From Cliona cf. orientalis (taxonomy: Eukaryota; Porifera; Demospongiae; Clionaida; Clionaidae): a stretch of 64,000 bases of DNA. Made by a program: the position numbers and the translations under genes. The stretch is from assembly GCA_963930775.1 (NCBI GenBank), contig OZ005705.1, positions 4,712,001 to 4,776,000 on the forward strand, given 5' to 3'. Positions 58,438 to 64,000 of the stretch are shown here, one piece after another (position 1 is the stretch's first letter; each line of letters starts with the position of its first letter). Under the pieces are notes generated by a model, which was given only the letters and a program-made list of their open reading frames with translations, was not told where the DNA came from and did not search any database.

Positions 58438-60127
58438 TCACAAGTTAGCTATTGCTCTAATCCACTCGATACCCTTCACTTCCCTAGTTTCCATCATCAG
58501 GGAATCTATATCATCACTCCTCAAGTACCATGTTTCTGTAGTAACAGCTGCCATTCTTTTTGCTGCTCCTGTCTTCTTGGATTGCTTGTGCCAAATGTAG
58601 ACACCACTCTTGTCCTTTTTGTAGCATTTTCTACAAATCATGTTTGTGGGTAGGATGGTGACTGTGAAGCCTGATAGATCACCCCCAGACTCCGCACACT
58701 GACCTATGACGTGACTGTTGTTGCAGCTGGCATTCGACCATTTCATGCCACACTTGTAGAGGGCGTTGTTGATTGCAACCTGATCATCAAACATCCGGAG
58801 ATTTCTTCGACCATGACTGACGGCAGTCCACAGTCTCTCTATATAAACGGATGGGGATGATACATGATAAGACTATATTATAGGATAATATAGGGATGAA
58901 ATTATTAGTAACCCTGACCCTGAGGTGCTCCATGCTATTTCCATAACATGTATCCCCCAACATGGGATGCCCCTATAGTAATTTTGTTTAGCTCCATGTG
59001 CATGCATGCATGTTTACAAGCCAAAAAAAAGGAAATCTTAGCCACATGGCTAAATAGCAATACTGAGCCAATACAATCCAAGCCATGATTATGTGCCAGT
59101 AGGACAACACATCGACATGTCTTGTTTGCCCATTACGTTGTGTACATTTAACAGGCAAACAAGACAAGTACTGTTCAAGTGGCACCTAATTACCGGTTTT
59201 TCTTGTGCTTTTGAATAACACTGCCCCCATGCAGAGGGTTTGGCCCCACTCAGCTCCAAGGTTGAATGGATAGCTTCCTGCAGATCCAATTATGTCACTC
59301 TCTCCAAATTTGTCCAAAATATCTTGTATATTTCTGAGTACAATGGCGTCTGTATCATATGTCATTACATCATAGCCCCAGTGATTGAGAAGCCGATATA
59401 CAACACATCTAGTGATCCAAACTTGTGAGACTTTTCTCTTTATCTGTCCACAAGTGACTGTTTCTGGATTAACATGCACTGATTGTATGCCCTTTTTCTC
59501 CAACAGTGCATGAAGCTCTTCATCTAGGGATATGACGATGATGTTCTTTAGTGGAGGAGTTGTTACGACCAGAGCGGAGACGAGCCAGTTTAGGAGACTC
59601 AGCACATACTTAGCATCACCAAAGACCACAGTTACCTGCCTACGTGCTGCTGGCTGAAAGTTCACCGATCCAGATTTCGTTTGGAATACCATGTTTGTAA
59701 GTACATCCTGCAGTTTGGGAGCCCATGGTGCTTGCATAATCATCTCAAGGGGTTTGATAGTAGCTTTTGATGTCTTTCGGCCTGAGCATGCTAGTTGTCC
59801 AGTTTTCCTTTGACCGTACTCTGGTGATGAAGAGATGCTAAAAGGAGAATTGGCCAGTAGATTGATATCAGGTCCAGTATTAGCCTGAGGAGGCTCAGCA
59901 TTGCTAGTTCCTGAAGCAGATGTAAAATTGATTAGCCAAACATGGAGTAAGACTACCATGTAGGCAGCAGGATAGAACCTAGGTACAGACATCGTTCGCA
60001 TGAACCTTCTTGCACGTTTGAAAGACAGAAGATCTGCACTAGATCTATAAATCACGAAGGGCCCGCGATCTAAACTTGGCGCCAAAGCAGTGCGCATGCG
60101 CAAAATACTTGCTTCTGTAAAAAACAT
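58438..60127 (-). CDS. Golgi glycosyltransferase, nucleotide-diphospho-sugar transferase type, copy 2
   Basis: Tandem paralog of copy 1 with the same intron position and phase: exons 60127-59194 and 58838-58438, giving 444 aa. Exon 2 is exactly 401 bp in both genes. From the first ATG a basic N-terminus precedes the anchor (FYPAAYMVVLLHVWLI, about 51-66). An inner ATG just before 'SVPRF' would give a more typical short tail. The catalytic domain has 'QVTVVFGDAKYVLSLLNWLV', 'WITRCVVYRLLNHWGYD', 'YDTDAIVL', 'GSAGSYPFNLGAEWGQTLC'. 'LICRKC' in copy 1 is 'MICRKC' here, so the Cys pair is conserved. The start lies 231 bp from that of SLC10A7 on the other strand. Confidence 0.82.
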
Positions 60128-60358
60128 AATTTAGCTATTTGTAATAATTATGTAACGTTGAATTAGCTATCATTATTCTAATAGCCTATATACCAGTACC
60201 ATGTGTGTGCAAGGTTTGTGGAAACATAGATAGAACAGGTGAATGAGAGAACAACGTTTTTCTTCTGTAATTTTGGCAGGCTCTCACACACGTAGCTATC
60301 GAGATAAATCTGGAAATGATCGCCACCAATGTGGTCAAGGGGTTAAAATTTTGTTGAG

Positions 60359-63300
60359 ATGAAGTCCTTTCTGGAAGAAGTACGGAAGAGATGGTTTTTG
60401 TTAGGCATAGTAGCTGTCATCACTCTGGCGAAGCTAGGGCCGTTTCTTGGAGCCAAAGGAGGTGCGTAGCTTTTGTGTTCTTGAAGGGCATTGCAAAGTA
60501 TTAAATGCTGCTGTCCCACCCCCTCGGCCTCACCATGCCTTCCCTCCCATTTCCTCACCAACTAGGACATCTTCATTCATCTACAGATAGTTATGCAATT
60601 ATGATCCCGTTTATACTAAGACTCCTCTCATAGCACAGCACTCATGGGAAAAATACAAATGTGGTTCCCGTGATGTGTGTGTTCCTCCACCAATCAGTAG
60701 TTGGATGTACATGTAGTATTAAATTATTAAGGCACTTCTTCCCACTGCCATGCACAGGGTGATGATTTTTAAGTACATGTACGTCCAAAGCAGATTGAGA
60801 GTGGTGGGGCTATGGCTAATCTTGTATGTTTATAAATACCCCCTCGATTTCAATATGGTGACTTGGCACAACCATAGATTCTATGGCACAAATTGGAATT
60901 TGTATAGGAGGATTCCACACGAACGTGTGAAGGAATTTTAATACCGTATTTTCTCATTATTAGGCGCATTTCACTTGTAAGCACATATTCGTTATTAAGC
61001 GCACGTTATTTTGTTGACCTAAGCACTCGCTATTAGGCACATTTCGTGTATAAGCGCATAATACTATGTGACGTTTGACCTCGATATCTGCACGCTTGCT
61101 AGCTTGCCCAGGGTTCCAGCCTTTTCAAGTTAGTCGAAATCACAATGGCTACTGTAGACTCTCAGGTTCTTCCAGCAATGAACGCCATTTCGACCTGGGT
61201 GGAACGCAGCAACATGAACGATCGTGCGATCGATTGATTGGCCACACCCCTTAAATGATACCGCGAAAGTGCATGCGTTCTTGATGTAGCTATTTTTAGT
61301 TAGGCGCATCTCGCTATTAAGTGCATGCGCTTAATAGCGGGAAAATACGGTAATATGCAAATGATATTCAGCGCCCTTTCGGGAAGTTCTGGCCAGGTTC
61401 CTGTCATGCTCATTGGTGGGAATCGAATGTATTGCGCTCTATGGGAATAGCGTGCGTTTTGGAGGCTGTACAGAGCTTCAGCGTAGGCACAGAAAAATGG
61501 CGCCAGCTACGGCACTCTAGGGTGCCGTACACTACGTAGCTGAGGCGCTTTTTCGAGAGAGCAACTATTTGTTTGGCTAGCGCGATAAATGCATGCTATT
61601 ACCATAGAGCATAATACATTCGATTCCACCAATGTGCGTGACAGGAACCTGGCCAGAACTTTCTGAAAGGGCGCTGAATATTATTTGCATCTCATTAAAA
61701 TTCCTTCACACTTTCGCGTGGAATCCTCCTATACCATGTCTACACAGCAGTGGACCATCACTAACTTATTAACTGCTAATTCTTGGGGGGGGGGGGGGGA
61801 ATTCATATGATACGACACTAAGACAGTGGGACAGTAAGACAGTGGGACACTAAGACTGGGACAGTAACACAGTGGGACACTAAGACTACTGTATGACAGT
61901 AACATAGTGGGACACTAAGACTGGGACAGTATGACAGTGTGACAGTAGGACACTAAGACACTAAGACAGTGGGACAGTAAGACAGTGGGACAGTAACACA
62001 GTGGGACACTAAGACTACTGTATGACAGTAACACAGTGGGACACTAAGACTGGGACAGTATGACAGTGTGACAGTAGGACACTAAGACACTAAGACAGTG
62101 GGACAGTAAGATAGTGGGACAGTAAGACAGTGGGACAATAAGACTGTCTTATGGTCCCACTGTCACTGTCCCACTGTCTTAGTCCCACTGTCTTAGTATT
62201 CCACTGTCTTAGTGTCCCACTGTCTTAGTGTCCTACTGTCACACTGTCATACTGTCCCAGTCTTAGTGTCCCACTGTCATACTGTCCCGCTGTCTTAGTG
62301 TCCTAGTATATCACTGTCTGTGCACTACATACATGTATACATAGAGATAATTGATAATAATACATAACATACAGTGTCATAATAATATAATACATGTAGT
62401 ATTATTATGATGACGTCATTTCAGTACCCCCTAAATGTGCCATGGCGCCACCAGCCCAATTTCCTGACTAAACGATAATGTAATAGTAAAACTTAAAACT
62501 TCGATCCTGGCTGAATCCACAATAAGATCTGATCACTAGTACATGTATGTAATATATTTGTATGCTACAGGGCCCCTAAGACCAGAAATTACAGTGAAGT
62601 ACATTGCTGTCTCAACAATCTTTTTCAACAGTGGCCTATCCTTGAAGACAGAAGTAAGTCGTACCAAGCCTTGGTTGTATAGATAAGGGATACATACATA
62701 CATACATACTTGTGTGTAATATTATAAGAACTCATCATAGTAACTTATAGCTATAGTAATGCAAACATGGAGTGCATAATTCATGGTATCGTAGTTAATT
62801 GAATACAACATATGATCCAATTTAACGCAAGAAATTAGCATTTTACGAATTCTCATAGCGTTTATATATTGAGCGATTGATGACCTTTATCAGAAAAAAA
62901 GTGCGTTTTCAAAATTGAAATTATTTTTTCCATGCGTTGTATTAGATTAAGTACGGTATCTCCTGTTGATGATATAATATAAGAATACAGGAAAAAGTAA
63001 GGGGGCAGTGACATAATATTATTATGTCACTGCCCCCTTACTTTTACCTGTATTCTTGTGTTAGCAGTAAACAAATTGAGGTATTGGTATCAAACAGTGA
63101 CGGACTGTTTTTCATGCTCATGTAGGTACATATTGGTGGTAGTGACTAAAGTGTAGTAAGGCCAGTTTTAATGTCAGTTTACCCTAAAGGCTCGGGTACA
63201 TTGTAGGTGTGGTTGATAAGCATGGCTGAAGTGAAAGCAGGATATGGTATACCGTATAGCTGGAAAATTTGGTGGGGAATTAAAATTTGGCGGTTTGGTG

Positions 63301-64000
63301 GTCTGTATTATAACCGCCAAATCCTGCTCGCATATATACGTATGGTGATCCGGTACCGATTAAATCCACTAATATTCTTGTAATAGCGATTTTGGGCTCA
63401 ACCACCAAATTTAATTCCCGCCAATATTTCTGGCTATACAGTATATACAGCATTCATGGCCCTTATAATTCAAGAGCTCATAAACAAGATCACACACTTA
63501 ATCACTGCTACTGACATGCTCTTTTGCTATGACCCCTAGATCGAGATATCTATTAATTTTTTTGTGTGGTCAATGACACAATAACGGCGATAGAATGTAA
63601 CTCCTTGTGCATGCAAGTGGGGTATTCACTTCTTGCAGGCTGAAAATGGTATGTAGCAAACATTACCCAGTGGCTGTGATCCAATGGGAGTTTTTTTGAG
63701 GCCGATCTTTACAAATTGTGATTGTCTTTCATTCACTAGAAAATTATGGAATGCAGACATCCCAGGTGCATTGCATGTGTACACATAAATATTATGAAAA
63801 CACAGATAAGCAGAAAGTAGAATAATTTCAAGATGCATGTGAATGGTGCTTTTTATTTTGCTCAATCTGGCATCATGATTATAGACACATGTACACATGT
63901 ACACTTAGTAGACAGGCTTGTGTGCGGAAATAACAGTATATTTCGTGTTTTGTGATTTAGGAGTTGGCCCGTGCTCTTGGCCAAGTGAGACTTCATGTGT
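60359..64000 (+). CDS. SLC10A7: SLC10A7-type transporter, 5' part, runs off the end
   Basis: Member of the bile-acid/sodium symporter superfamily. In vertebrates SLC10A7 sits in the secretory pathway, affects calcium entry and is needed for glycosaminoglycan synthesis. Three exons are visible: 60359-60461, 62571-62653 and 63961 to the window end. They read '[19 protein letters not shown]' plus '[13 protein letters not shown]', '[20 protein letters not shown]' plus 'GLSLKTE', and '[13 protein letters not shown]', matching the first two helices of human SLC10A7 nearly residue for residue ('PEIT', '[13 protein letters not shown]'). Phases agree at both joins. Introns are filled with MITEs and satellites. 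About 270 residues lie beyond the window. Confidence 0.9.
60903..61733. mobile_element. Large foldback element, host of a nested MITE
   Basis: Left arm 'tataggaggattccacacga' and, after the nested insert, 'ttcagcgccctttcgggaag' with 'ttctggccaggttcctgtca'. The right arm is the inverse: 'tgacaggaacctggccagaa', 'aaagggcgctgaatatta' and 'cgtggaatcctcctata'. Arms are about 130 bp once the insert is set aside. The centre has no gene. Confidence 0.85.
60942..61352. mobile_element. MITE, 'ttaggcgcat' family, copy 2, nested
   Basis: 'taccgtattttctcattatt' and 'aatagcgggaaaatacggta' are the ends. It sits inside the left arm of 60903-61733; the right arm lacks it, so it is the younger of the two. Confidence 0.85.
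61814..62318. repeat. Head-to-head minisatellite, 'gggacagtaagacagt'
   Basis: From 61814 to about 62146 units such as 'agtgggacactaagac' and 'agtgggacagtaagac' repeat, with an internal longer period near 61880-62100. At about 62147 the array flips: 'gtcttatggtcccactgtc' and on to 62318 are the complement ('cactgtcttagtgtcccact'). The whole region can fold as one long hairpin. A G run (61784-61799) precedes it. Confidence 0.9.
62319..62570. other. Intronic AT-rich DNA
   Basis: The remainder of SLC10A7 intron 1 before exon 2. Nothing recognised apart from AT-rich simple sequence. Confidence 0.4.
62981..63057. repeat. 77-bp near-perfect palindrome in SLC10A7 intron 2
   Basis: Left arm 'aagaatacaggaaaaagtaa' then 'gggggcagtgacataata'; right arm 'tattatgtcactgccccc' then 'ttacttttacctgtattctt'. 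The 38-bp arms differ only near the 'ggaaaaag/cttttacc' bases, with a one-base loop. Larger than the 37-42 bp palindromes but of the same kind. Confidence 0.9.
63249..63442. mobile_element. MITE, 'taccgtatagctgga' family, 194 bp, whole copy
   Basis: 'taccgtatagctggaaaatt' and 'aatatttctggctatacagta' form the ends, with inner 'ggtggggaattaaaatttgg' against 'ccaaatttaattcccgcc' and 'ggcggttt' against 'aaccgcc'. Partial relatives at 808-950 and 20779-20935. Confidence 0.8.
63443..63960. other. SLC10A7 intron 2, right part
   Basis: Nothing recognised apart from the 3' splice site 'tgatttag' ahead of exon 3. An antisense open frame (about 63626-63904) shows no signs of coding. Confidence 0.45.

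Overview
The window reads as nuclear DNA of a sponge, most likely a demosponge. It is AT-rich and intron-containing, with short introns, tightly packed genes and very many small inverted-repeat transposons (MITEs) in introns and gaps. The species assignment is inference. It rests on TIR-domain receptors with unusual ectodomains, a Death-domain relic, and host proteins (RPL4, COMMD6, a ClC exchanger, GDP-fucose synthase, SLC10A7) that look metazoan but divergent.

Layout: 1-6.8 kb has no gene I can support and is mostly MITEs plus one SINE-like unit. 6.8-9.4 kb (-) is a DEP-domain gene split by an AT-rich insert with a minisatellite. 11.9-14.7 kb (-) is COMMD6, head-to-head with RPL4 (+, 14.8-16.6 kb). 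EFG1 (+) follows at 16.9-20.2 kb. 21.7-27.2 kb (-) holds two tandem paralogous receptors, each with a signal peptide, an IgGFc-binding-like ectodomain, one membrane span and a cytoplasmic TIR domain. A class A GPCR (+) lies at 29.1-30.7 kb and an intronless Golgi-type sulfotransferase (-) at 30.9-32.2 kb. The sulfotransferase is head-to-head with an 18-exon ClC-3/4/5-type Cl-/H+ exchanger (+, 32.3-41.3 kb).

From 42.5 to 60.1 kb (-) come GDP-L-fucose synthase, two copies of a luminal protein with two HxT-type motifs (2H-phosphoesterase-like; one copy is cut by a palindromic insertion) and two tandem DxD glycosyltransferases. A small two-helix membrane peptide (+) sits at 55.5 kb. SLC10A7 (+) starts at 60.4 kb and runs off the end. 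The gene-poor stretches at 46-54 kb and 61-63 kb are transposon and satellite DNA.

Two themes recur. One is Golgi/glycan biology: sulfotransferase, GDP-fucose synthesis, two glycosyltransferases, the endosomal ClC, and SLC10A7, which in vertebrates affects glycosaminoglycan and bone matrix formation. The other is innate sensing: the TIR receptor pair and the Death-domain remnant. The most striking candidate system is the IgGFc-binding-like/TIR receptor pair. The most striking DNA-level observation is a class of roughly 40-bp near-perfect palindromes that carry target-site duplications, one of which interrupts a gene. All exon models were read by eye from splice signals, frame continuity and family similarity.
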